Shown: positions 1 to 7,451 of the stretch, piece after piece
How the letters are laid out: the number at the start of each line of letters is the position of its first letter
How positions within the stretch are numbered: position 1 is the first letter of the stretch
Source of the DNA: M3007 sp964550795
GTDB taxonomy: Bacteria > Bacteroidota > Bacteroidia > Chitinophagales > Saprospiraceae
Length of the DNA stretch: 64,000 nucleotides
NCBI GenBank assembly: GCA_964550795.1
Contig: CAZKBH010000025.1
Location: 5,825 to 69,824, forward strand
Reading direction: 5' to 3'
Notes under the pieces: model-generated
Database searches by the model: none
The model's input: only the letters and a program-made list of their open reading frames with translations
What the model was told of the DNA's origin: nothing
Translations under genes and position numbers: made by a program

Positions 1-2444
1 TCTGTTGCCGAACAATGTGGCTATGCAATAACCCAATCAACTGCCTGGACTTTGCCTACAACTATGTTCCTGCCAATAACGGCTATCAATTTGTACTCAA
101 TCAAAATGGCGCAACCAACATTTCCTGGACACTCGACGACACCGGCAGTAGTTTAGGCACTGGCGCTACATCATCCATTCTCCCAATTCCTCCTGGCAAT
201 TGTATTGAACGTACCGTCACCGTGCGCTATTTCTGGAATGGAGCCTGGTACATCTGTTGCCGAAAAATGGTATTGTGCAATAACCCATTAAGCTGCGTTG
301 ATTTCGCTTATAATTATAATCCTGCGAACAATGGATTCCAGTTTGTACTCAATCAAAATGGTGCCACCAATATTTCCTGGATTTTGGATGATACCGGCGC
401 CAGTATAGGCACTGGGGCTACTTCGTCCATTTTGCCAATACCCGGAAATTGTGATGACGTAACCATTACCGTTCGATATTTCTGGAATGGTGCTTGGTAT
501 ATCTGCTGTCGCAAAATTTGGCTATGTAATCCAAATACCTGTGCAACCGAGATAAATCATTCCTGGCAGAATAGCAATCTCTTAACCCTAAGCACCAACC
601 CTGACTATTCAAGTGTAGTATGGCGCTTAGAAAATGGTGTGCTGCTTGGCAATGGCAATAATATTTCCATTCCTAATCCAGGCCCCAATACAGTCGTATG
701 TGTTTACTACCTTGATCTGGGAAATGTTTGGAGAGTGTGTTGCAAGTCTATTGGTAACCCACCTAACCCGTTATCAGATTTAACTTTTGACATAGATGAC
801 AATATCTGTGCAGCAAGCAATTCCATCGTGGACATCCCAATCAGGGTCCGGAATTTCAATAATGTGCTCAGTTTTGAGATGTCCGTCAAATCGCTCAATG
901 GTTCGCTGGCGCAGATCGTTTCAATCACTCCGGGAGTATTGAATGGGTCAGGATTTTTTCAGGTATTAGATCCTTCTACCGGGGTGCTGAGCTGGTTTAA
1001 TGCAACGCCAGTTTCAGTGCCCGACAATAGCATTGCATGTACACTAAGGGTAAATTTAACTGGAAACTCCGGGGCTTCGGGGCTAATTGAATTCTCCGGT
1101 ACCCCAACAGCTATCAGTGCAGAACAAATTGTAAACGGCAGTCAGTCTCCAGTTTCCCCTTTGCTCATTGGCGGCTCTGTTTGTGTCATTTCCAACATTA
1201 TGATTGCTGGCAAAATTACGAGAGAGGATAATTTAGGTGTTGGGAATGTAAGCGTTCAGTTGACGGGCAGTAGTACGCAAACTACAACTACAGATGCGCA
1301 AGGAAATTATTCTTTCAACGGAGTAGCCGCTGGTGGAAACTATATCATAACCCCAGTGAAGGATATTGGAGACAAAAACGGTGTGACAGGCGGTGATTTA
1401 GTGGCCATTCAAAGGCATATCTTGTCAATCACACCCTTGGGGTCACCTTACAAACGAATTGCGGCGGATGCGAACAATACGAAGAGCATTTCTGGGGGTG
1501 ACTTAGTTAGCATTCAGCGACTAATTCTATCCTTGGATCAAACGCTACCTGCAAACCAATCATGGCGATTTGTGGATAAAAGCTGGATATTCTCCAATCC
1601 TTCAAGCCCCTGGGCAACGCCATTCCCTGAAAAAATCACGCTAAACAATGCCTCCAATAATGTAATCAATGCTGACTTCACCGGGATTAAGATTGCTGAT
1701 GTAAACTTGTCCAACAACCCGAATATGTTCGGCAACCAAAATGTGGATAGTCGAGACCCTTCATTGGCTCTTGAGACTAAGTACCACTTGGCAGAACAGA
1801 AAGGAAAGGTGTTTTATCCGGTATCCGTAGCGGCAGACTGCGATCTAGAAAGCATACAGTTTACATTGGCTTACGATCACAATTCACTGACATTCAGAGG
1901 TATTACCTCCAATGTATTGCCCGGATTTTCAGACAACAACTTTGGGTTACCCATGGAAGATCAAGGCGTAGTAACCATTGTTTGGGCAACTTCCTCGGGA
2001 GATCCAATTCAATTAAAAGAGGGCAATGAGCTACTGTGGCTAGAGTTTGATACTCACGATAACAAAATGATGCCTCATGATTATGATCTAAAACTCCTAT
2101 CTGACCCTACGGAGGCAATTGCCACCACGAGAGGAGGAAACTCGAAACAGTTGGAACTGCGCAACCTAAGTCATGAAAGTGGTCAATTTAGCCATCGTGT
2201 GTATCCCAATCCATTTTCGAACAAAGGCGTTCTTCTGCTCGAACTGCCTCAAGAGGATGACTTAGATATCTCTTTTTACAATTCCAGTGGACAAAGGGTT
2301 TTTGTTAAGCAGGAATCTTTCCTTTCAGGTGTTCATGCTATATCCTTTGAATGCGCCGGATGTAACGACACACAAATGCTTTACTATCAAATCCGTGGAC
2401 GCCATTTCACGGGATCTGGTAAGATCATGTTTGTCAAACAATAA
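1..2444 (+). CDS. T9SS-sorted surface protein with tandem Cys-rich repeats, cohesin-like and dockerin domains (5' partial)
   Basis: This is a large secreted or cell-surface protein whose 5' end lies outside the window. The frame is open back to base 3, where it encodes CCR, the end of another copy of the repeat below. Numbering from the Met at base 15, residues 1-84 and 85-167 are near-identical repeats (LCNNP at the start, YFWNGAWYICCRK at the end) and 168-245 is a diverged third copy. A cohesin-like beta-sandwich follows (about 260-395), then a carboxypeptidase-regulatory-like fold (about 400-455). Next comes a dockerin-like pair of motifs (GDLVAIQRHIL and GDLVSIQRLIL, about 460-520), then a second cohesin-like segment (about 585-690). 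The C-terminal 80 residues start with VYPNPF, typical of type IX secretion sorting domains. The cohesin and dockerin calls rest on motif recognition; the ligand is unknown. Confidence 0.8.
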   Translation, partial: CCRTMWLCNNPINCLDFAYNYVPANNGYQFVLNQNGATNISWTLDDTGSSLGTGATSSILPIPPGNCIERTVTVRYFWNGAWYICCRKMVLCNNPLSCVDFAYNYNPANNGFQFVLNQNGATNISWILDDTGASIGTGATSSILPIPGNCDDVTITVRYFWNGAWYICCRKIWLCNPNTCATEINHSWQNSNLLTLSTNPDYSSVVWRLENGVLLGNGNNISIPNPGPNTVVCVYYLDLGNVWRVCCKSIGNPPNPLSDLTFDIDDNICAASNSIVDIPIRVRNFNNVLSFEMSVKSLNGSLAQIVSITPGVLNGSGFFQVLDPSTGVLSWFNATPVSVPDNSIACTLRVNLTGNSGASGLIEFSGTPTAISAEQIVNGSQSPVSPLLIGGSVCVISNIMIAGKITREDNLGVGNVSVQLTGSSTQTTTTDAQGNYSFNGVAAGGNYIITPVKDIGDKNGVTGGDLVAIQRHILSITPLGSPYKRIAADANNTKSISGGDLVSIQRLILSLDQTLPANQSWRFVDKSWIFSNPSSPWATPFPEKITLNNASNNVINADFTGIKIADVNLSNNPNMFGNQNVDSRDPSLALETKYHLAEQKGKVFYPVSVAADCDLESIQFTLAYDHNSLTFRGITSNVLPGFSDNNFGLPMEDQGVVTIVWATSSGDPIQLKEGNELLWLEFDTHDNKMMPHDYDLKLLSDPTEAIATTRGGNSKQLELRNLSHESGQFSHRVYPNPFSNKGVLLLELPQEDDLDISFYNSSGQRVFVKQESFLSGVHAISFECAGCNDTQMLYYQIRGRHFTGSGKIMFVKQ
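15..515 (+). repeat. Two near-identical ~250-bp tandem coding repeats
   Basis: Bases 15-266 and 267-515 are direct repeats that encode the same roughly 83-residue Cys-rich module. Bases 1-14 match the end of a further upstream copy, so the array continues outside the window. High identity at DNA level points to recent duplication or gene conversion. Confidence 0.85.
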
Positions 2445-2455
2445 AATAGTTAAGG

Positions 2456-2497
2456 ATGTGGTGGGTTGGAAAGATACTTGTATCGGGCCCACCACAT
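2456..2497 (+). terminator. Hairpin between the two cohesin-type genes
   Basis: A perfect 10-bp stem (ATGTGGTGGG with CCCACCACAT) with a 22-nt loop starts 12 bases after the stop codon of the upstream gene and is followed by TCTTTG. This fits a weak intrinsic terminator or mRNA-stabilising hairpin. There is no strong T run. Confidence 0.45.
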
Positions 2498-2534
2498 TCT
2501 TTGCAAACTTTCAACTTTCAACCTACAACCTATT

Positions 2535-3299
2535 ATGAACTTAAGATTTCTTCTACCTGCACTGATCTTTTCCTGCTTCAGTTTGAACAGTCAGAACGCT
2601 GTTGTTTTTTCTGTTTCAAATATGACCGTAAATGCCGGAGGCGATTTTGTAATGAGTGTTAAAACTCAAAATTTTACCAATGTTAGTTCCTTTTCATTTG
2701 GCCTGAACTGGGATGAGACATTAATAGATTTTGATACAATCATTACCTTTAACACGAATTTGCCGCTGAATAGTCCTAACTTTGGTATGCCGCCATCGGT
2801 CACAGACTCAGGCAAGTTGGCCATCTCCTGGTTTGACATTTCGGGAGTAGAAAAATCCCTGCCAAACAATACAACGCTCTTTGAAATAAAATTCAAGGCA
2901 TTGTCAAACGCTGGCACAACCTTACTGGATTTCTCAGACGAATTAACGCCCATCATTGCTGAAAACTCACAAGGAGTGTTGCCTGTATCCACTATCCCCG
3001 GTAGTGTTACAGTTCAGGCTGTCAGTAGCGCTGATGAAGCACTATCATGGGGCGATATTAGCCTTTATCCCAATCCAGCCCTGGAATCCGTCTTGCTTCA
3101 ATATTCACTCCTTGAGGCCTCTCCAGTATTGATTGAACTAATAGATATGAATGGCAAGTTGCTTAAACAAGAAAAACAAGTCCGTGCCACTTTAGGAGAA
3201 ATCAAGTTGGATGTTTCCGGATTCCCACACGGAAACTATATCATCCGAATCACTTCTGAAAAAGGGGGTGTTACTAAAAAACTGAGTATTGCCTGGTGA
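2535..3299 (+). CDS. Small secreted cohesin-type protein with T9SS sorting domain
   Basis: The product has 254 residues. The start at 2535 (MNLRFLLPALIFSCF) was chosen over an upstream in-frame Met because it begins directly with a signal peptide that ends near SLNSQ. Residues about 21-150 resemble the cohesin-like beta-sandwich of the upstream gene (VNAGGDFVMSVKTQNF, LNWDETLIDFD, LFEIKFKAL). From about residue 175 the SLYPNPALESVLLQY segment and the following strands form a type A por-secretion sorting domain. It lies just downstream of the cohesin/dockerin protein in the same direction, so the two may be exported together and bind each other; that pairing is inferred. It would act at the cell surface or be released. 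Confidence 0.75.
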   Translation: MNLRFLLPALIFSCFSLNSQNAVVFSVSNMTVNAGGDFVMSVKTQNFTNVSSFSFGLNWDETLIDFDTIITFNTNLPLNSPNFGMPPSVTDSGKLAISWFDISGVEKSLPNNTTLFEIKFKALSNAGTTLLDFSDELTPIIAENSQGVLPVSTIPGSVTVQAVSSADEALSWGDISLYPNPALESVLLQYSLLEASPVLIELIDMNGKLLKQEKQVRATLGEIKLDVSGFPHGNYIIRITSEKGGVTKKLSIAW

Positions 3300-3436
3300 C
3301 ACCTTTGACGGTATTCGATGATTCTTGTGATTTTAATGATTCGAGTGAGGCAAATGCCTGATTTTGAGATGAATATGATCCTTCTGTGTTCATAACCACT
3401 CTGTGTTTGCTATATATACTCGCCTATGCAGCATAA

Positions 3437-3464
3437 CGTCGGCGCGGTAACATCCGCGCCGACG
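3437..3464 (+). terminator. GC-rich hairpin in the 3300-3505 intergenic space
   Basis: A perfect 11-bp stem (CGTCGGCGCGG with CCGCGCCGACG) with a 6-nt loop is followed by CTTTAAT. It lies in the 206-bp gap after the cohesin-type gene, so it is a likely terminator or REP-like hairpin. Nothing else recognisable was seen in that gap. Confidence 0.5.
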
Positions 3465-3505
3465 CTTTAATCCACAACACTTTTTTCACGCTAAATATCA
3501 ACTAC

Positions 3506-4525
3506 ATGAAAAACAACTTTTGGCTACTATGCCTTGCCATTGGATTCTCTGCAACGCTCTCTGCTCAAAAAGATACTATTACACTCGATTTGGCTAAGGA
3601 AATACCCGGTTCGGTTACCAAGTCTCTTTCGCCTGGTACATACGAGTTGGTCATCAAAAATAAACTACCTAAATATAATTACGACATCAAGGTAATAGTA
3701 GAGGACGAAGTGCTTCCGCCGCTTCCTACTGATGTTATTTCCAAAAGTGGAGTAAAATTATTTGACGCCGTATGTACAGAAATCGAAACGCTTATGAATG
3801 AAATCAATCTACTTGACGATGAAACCGCTTTGCCTTCCAAAATAGCGAAATTGAAATCTTTGCTGGTAACCAAAAATGACAAATGTGAGCAATACGGTAC
3901 GGCTGAAAATTTGATAGCGAGAACCGAAACAAAGTTCAAAATTGATGATCTTCAAAAATCCCAAACCCTCACAATCACGGTGAAACGCACCAACAAAGAA
4001 GGGAAAGAACTGGAATGGATAAGAATTTATAAAACGCCTTCCCGAGGCAAATGGCTTACCTCATACAGTTTCAATTTTATCACACAATGGGGCGGGAAAG
4101 AAATGTTGTTTTATACCAAAAATATTGGAATGGATTCATTTTTAATCACGCGCGAACACAATCGCAAATGGGTAGATTTCGTCCCTGGCGTTACCTTCAC
4201 TTGGCTGCCAGCGTGTGGTATGAAACAATCCTTGGCTTGGGGCTGGTCAGGCGGCATCGGTTTCGATTTGGCAAAACCAGTAGTTTATGTAGGGGGATCC
4301 CTCATTTACAACCAAAACCTGAGTATGACTTTCGGTTTTGCTGCCCACCAAGTCAAACAACTACATGGTAAGTACAATGAAGGGGATCTGATTCGCGAAA
4401 ATCTCAGCACCGACCAGCTGATGATCGAGCCATACCGCGTCAAGCCGTTTATTTCCTTGTCGCTCAGATTTGACAAAAATCCGTTTACCCTTGGAAAACC
4501 AGCCGAAGGCGCATCTACAGAGTAA
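3506..4525 (+). CDS. Exported protein of unknown function
   Basis: The product has 339 residues and a clear signal peptide (MKNNFWLLCLAIGF, cleavage near LSAQ). The first 60 mature residues read like a small beta-domain (LSPGTYELVIKNKLPKYNY). A helical stretch with LMNEINLLDDE and KIAKLKSLL follows. The C-terminal half (about 180-330) is rich in aromatic, glycine-spaced strands (WGWSGGIGFDL, YVGGSLIYN, MTFGFAAHQV) and ends in LSLRFDKNPF. This suggests a small outer-membrane beta-barrel or a surface-associated fold. No catalytic motif was recognised. It stands alone between two noncoding regions, so context gives no function. Confidence 0.6.
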   Translation: MKNNFWLLCLAIGFSATLSAQKDTITLDLAKEIPGSVTKSLSPGTYELVIKNKLPKYNYDIKVIVEDEVLPPLPTDVISKSGVKLFDAVCTEIETLMNEINLLDDETALPSKIAKLKSLLVTKNDKCEQYGTAENLIARTETKFKIDDLQKSQTLTITVKRTNKEGKELEWIRIYKTPSRGKWLTSYSFNFITQWGGKEMLFYTKNIGMDSFLITREHNRKWVDFVPGVTFTWLPACGMKQSLAWGWSGGIGFDLAKPVVYVGGSLIYNQNLSMTFGFAAHQVKQLHGKYNEGDLIRENLSTDQLMIEPYRVKPFISLSLRFDKNPFTLGKPAEGASTE

Positions 4526-4734
4526 GGAACCCCAAGTAGATTTGAGCCCGCACTCAAAAACACCTGTTAATTTGAATGAGATCATTGAAGGCATGACAGC
4601 CTTCTGGTACAGCATGCCTGACAGATGAGGCCGCTATGCGGCAAACTGACAAAGCAGAATTAACCCGCCTCGGGAGGCCTCAAAATGGAGATTTTTCTAA
4701 GGCCATTTGCACGCGGCCTGGTCGGTTTGACGCG

Positions 4735-5032
4735 TGACTGAAATTCACGGGGCGGCTTTATTCACTGGGTGACGTGGAGTCTAATGTCGTCAATTTAGCT
4801 ATTAAAAACCACGAAGTGGTTGAATGTGAATAGCCCCGGATTGCCATCCGGGGTCAACAATGGGCCGGGCACGCAACCCTGAAGGGCAGGGTTGTTTAGA
4901 ACCCACGTTAATTCCCCCGGATTGTATCCGGGGCTATTCACATTTGACCCTTTCAGGGTCTTTGGCCGCTAAGTTGACGGCATTGGACTCGAAGTCACCC
5001 GGTGAATAAAGCAGCTCCGTGAATTTTAGTCA
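4735..5032. repeat. 298-bp nested imperfect palindrome (REP/MITE-like)
   Basis: The outer arms 4735-4800 and 4967-5032 are 66 bp each and match as reverse complements with about 9 mismatches. Inside lies a second inverted pair, 4823-4840 with 4927-4944, perfect over 18 bp. Smaller hairpins sit at 4809-4822 (AACCACGAAGTGGTT type), 4875-4893 and 4947-4960 (GACCCTTTCAGGGTC). There is no open frame. The whole would fold into a long cruciform or RNA hairpin. This type of nested element resembles dispersed REP/BIME- or MITE-like repeats in Bacteroidota genomes, but its copy number cannot be judged from this window. The bases between 4526 and 4734 hold nothing I recognise. Confidence 0.7.
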
Positions 5033-5080
5033 AACTTTTCGGATTCGCCCCGTTTTTGAGTCTAGTAGACGAAATCCCAG

Positions 5081-5114
5081 AGACCTATAAGGTTTTTGGA
5101 AACCTTATAGGTCT
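5081..5114. repeat. Short perfect hairpin
   Basis: AGACCTATAAGGTT at 5081-5094 pairs perfectly with AACCTTATAGGTCT at 5101-5114 across a 6-nt spacer. It lies just beyond the large palindrome and just beyond the 3' end of a decayed minus-strand frame. It may be a bidirectional terminator or another REP-type unit. Confidence 0.5.
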
Positions 5115-5124
5115 GGAAGCAACC

Positions 5125-5305
5125 CTACACCACAAACGCCTCCACCGCCTCCGTCCACGCACTCTTGCGCTGATAAGTCCCCATAGAACACACCCGAAAC
5201 AAGATAGCCTGACGCGAAGGCAAACCTTTGAGTTTGATGGTGCTGGCGGTGCTGTAGGTGCCGTTGTGCCAGGTTGCGCCATTGTCCACGGAATATTCCG
5301 CGCCT
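5125..5305 (-). pseudogene. C-terminal remnant of a fibronectin-III-like protein
   Basis: A minus-strand frame reads AEYSVDNGATWHNGTY, STIKLKGLP, ILFRVCSMGT and KSAWTEAVEAFVV, then stops. The spacing of these motifs is that of the last strands of a fibronectin type III domain. The normal N-terminal part is absent: upstream, the frame runs into the 3' end of the WG-like gene at 5313. I read it as the 3' stump of a gene cut by rearrangement. The family call rests on pattern only. Confidence 0.4.
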
Positions 5306-5312
5306 GAACGCA

Positions 5313-6014
5313 TTAGATGGATAAAACAATCTTCCCCCACTCATCAATAATAGTTTTCTGGTCATCTTGGCCTGTTACCAATGCAAATCCATTGTAGAAA
5401 GGCTCAATACCTAAATATCTATCCTTGTAAACTTCATTTCCTTGCTTGTCAATGTGAAACCAACCATTTATATCCTTAGCAGTTGCAAAGTTTTTGTGAA
5501 ATACGCCAAGATCAAGAAACTCTTTTTCATGTAAAAAGCTACCAAATCTATCAATGTGTCGGAATAAGCCTTTTTTGGTTTTTACGCAGGCAATTCCATC
5601 CTTAAAATCGCCAGCATAAATAAATGAGGTAGTATAAACCCGCTCGCCGTTAAGGTAAATATGAAAATATTGATCGTTGAAATTTCGAACAGTACACAGA
5701 TTTTCCTGATAATTCCCCGTCCATGAGTAGCTTTCAGGATAAGCCTTGGCACCTTTTTCATTTAAGTGAAACCACGTACCTTCCTTCACAACAGCGGCTC
5801 TGTTACAATAGAATCCAAAGGTTCGAAGATATCTATCCCTGTAAAGTGGGTTGCCAAAACAATCAATATGATAAGCGCCTGTTTCATCCTTTACGGGTGC
5901 GAGTCCTGGCGCATGAAATTTCAGCACTTCAATGTAACGCTTTCCAAATATGGCATTGCCTTCCATTAAAAAGTGGGAATTATCTTCAGATATTTTGATA
6001 TCAAGCCAATTCAT
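5313..6014 (-). CDS. WG-like repeat protein, last gene of the GT/radical-SAM operon
   Basis: The product has 233 residues. The start ATG at 6014 (MNWLDIKISED) overlaps the TGA of the upstream gene as ATGA, so translation is probably coupled. The protein has no signal peptide. From about residue 45 it consists of roughly five repeats of 40-45 residues with the pattern W-F-H-x-D/N-x-x-G-x-x-x-Y-x-x-R/S-Y and GF/G-x-A-x-V (for example GWFHIDKQGNEVYKDRYLG). These are degenerate relatives of the WG repeat, usually a binding or scaffold module. Three upstream genes encode enzymes, so this protein may act as their adaptor. Its ligand and true role are unknown. Confidence 0.6.
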   Translation of the reverse strand: MNWLDIKISEDNSHFLMEGNAIFGKRYIEVLKFHAPGLAPVKDETGAYHIDCFGNPLYRDRYLRTFGFYCNRAAVVKEGTWFHLNEKGAKAYPESYSWTGNYQENLCTVRNFNDQYFHIYLNGERVYTTSFIYAGDFKDGIACVKTKKGLFRHIDRFGSFLHEKEFLDLGVFHKNFATAKDINGWFHIDKQGNEVYKDRYLGIEPFYNGFALVTGQDDQKTIIDEWGKIVLSI

Positions 6015-7447
6015 GCGTGCATCAGTTTTTGTTTGAGTTTCATAATCTGCTCTGAACTTAGCCCACAAGAAATCAGGTATGGCTCAATTCCACCCTTATC
6101 CTGAATGATGTCCAGTACTATGCTCAGGTTTTTTAGATTTACATCTACTTCACTTGCCAAATAATCCAGATGAATCGTTTCAAGTGGAGTTTCAGCCAGT
6201 AAGTGCAGCATGGAAATAAAAATTCCAGTTCGATCTTTTCCTGCAAAGCAATGAATGGCGACAGCTCCGGTTTCTTCCGCTAAAATCGCCTCCATTGCTT
6301 TTTTAATTTGATCATTGCAGCCAAGTGCAAAAAAGCGATAAGCAATCTCTTCATTTGTCCCCTGATGATGCGCTTGTTTGAACCAATCCGGCTGATTCCA
6401 TGGGTCAAGTGGAGCCTTCACATATTTGAACTTTGAAAGCGTTTTTTCTGAATAAGGCAGTGCCTCTATTTCCTGATCTGCTCTCAAATCAATGACCGTT
6501 TTAATACGCTTTTCATCCAACAAATGACCAAATCGATGCTCGCCCTGGAAGAAAGTCATCGTTGCGGTTCTAAAAATTCTTCCACTTTTTAGTTTTGGAT
6601 TGTGGGTGTTTATATCTCTAAAGTTCCAAAAGAAATCTCTGGAGTAAATCCATTCACAAAACAGTTTCACCTTATCTATTCGATCCACCCTTTCTAAGTT
6701 TTCAATTGCTGCATAAAAGAAGTCCAGCAGTCTTCGTTTTTGCTGGTTCGCTTCCGGCAAATACAAGGTGCCCTTCAAATCATAGAATGTCTCCTGTTCC
6801 CCCTTGGTTAATACATTTGCAATAAAATATTTGGGCAGGAAATTGAATTTTGTGTAACCTTTCGAAAGATGGTTCAACTGAATGGCAATCTGCAATGCAA
6901 TATTGTAAAAAAAGTAAAACTGGTATCCATCGCTTCTAAGTTGCATGGAAGAACAACTTTCAAACTCGTAAACGAACTTATCAATCAGATCTGAAACCTG
7001 CTTTCCATGCTCCAGAGAAGCTTTCTTTTGCCTATGATTGTCAACCAGTTGCTCGAGATAAGTCTCCATTCCATACTTGGCCGGGTGCTTTTCAAACAGG
7101 ATCGTTTCTGTGACATTTATGATCTCTGATCCAAGGTAATATCTATCAATCTCCGAAAGGTTTGAACAGATAGCAAGCTCCATCTTGGGTTGGGCTTTAA
7201 AATAGACCACGATTTTAGATCTCAAAGCCACCTCCTGAACAGCTTGAATTTCTGAGTGAAATTCTTTTTGCAGCTCATCCATGAGATCCTTTGCTACGAA
7301 ATCAGGAGTGACTAAAAGCTGAATATCAATATCCGAATTAGGTCCCGCGGCATTCCTTCCAAAAGAACCATACAGTAGGGCTACTTCTACACCGGCTATG
7401 CTGGATACTATTTTTTGAATCTGGGCAATCGTTTTTAACTGTCTCAT
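6011..7447 (-). CDS. Nucleotidyltransferase-tyrosine phosphatase fusion
   Basis: The product has 478 residues. The start at 7447 (MRQLKTIAQIQK) was chosen because any earlier Met lies inside the upstream gene; it sits 4 bases after that gene's stop. Residues 20-46 carry a minimal nucleotidyltransferase signature, GS at 27-28 with R31 and the acidic pair D39-x-D41 (NSDIDI). The middle is alpha-helical. From about residue 295 (FRTATMTFF) a second domain reads VIDLRADQEIE and then the phosphatase loop HCFAGKDRTG with Cys400 and Arg406, the CX5R active site of tyrosine and dual-specificity phosphatases. The first domain could add a nucleotide to a protein or small molecule and the second could hydrolyse a phosphoester. 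The fusion is uncommon to my knowledge; the substrate is unknown. Confidence 0.75.
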   Translation of the reverse strand: MRQLKTIAQIQKIVSSIAGVEVALLYGSFGRNAAGPNSDIDIQLLVTPDFVAKDLMDELQKEFHSEIQAVQEVALRSKIVVYFKAQPKMELAICSNLSEIDRYYLGSEIINVTETILFEKHPAKYGMETYLEQLVDNHRQKKASLEHGKQVSDLIDKFVYEFESCSSMQLRSDGYQFYFFYNIALQIAIQLNHLSKGYTKFNFLPKYFIANVLTKGEQETFYDLKGTLYLPEANQQKRRLLDFFYAAIENLERVDRIDKVKLFCEWIYSRDFFWNFRDINTHNPKLKSGRIFRTATMTFFQGEHRFGHLLDEKRIKTVIDLRADQEIEALPYSEKTLSKFKYVKAPLDPWNQPDWFKQAHHQGTNEEIAYRFFALGCNDQIKKAMEAILAEETGAVAIHCFAGKDRTGIFISMLHLLAETPLETIHLDYLASEVDVNLKNLSIVLDIIQDKGGIEPYLISCGLSSEQIMKLKQKLMHA

Positions 7448-7451
7448 TTTA

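Noticed and set aside
4526..5312. tRNA or other structured RNA gene in the hairpin-rich gap
   Set aside because: The structures are long near-perfect inverted repeats with no cloverleaf and no conserved riboswitch motif that I can identify.
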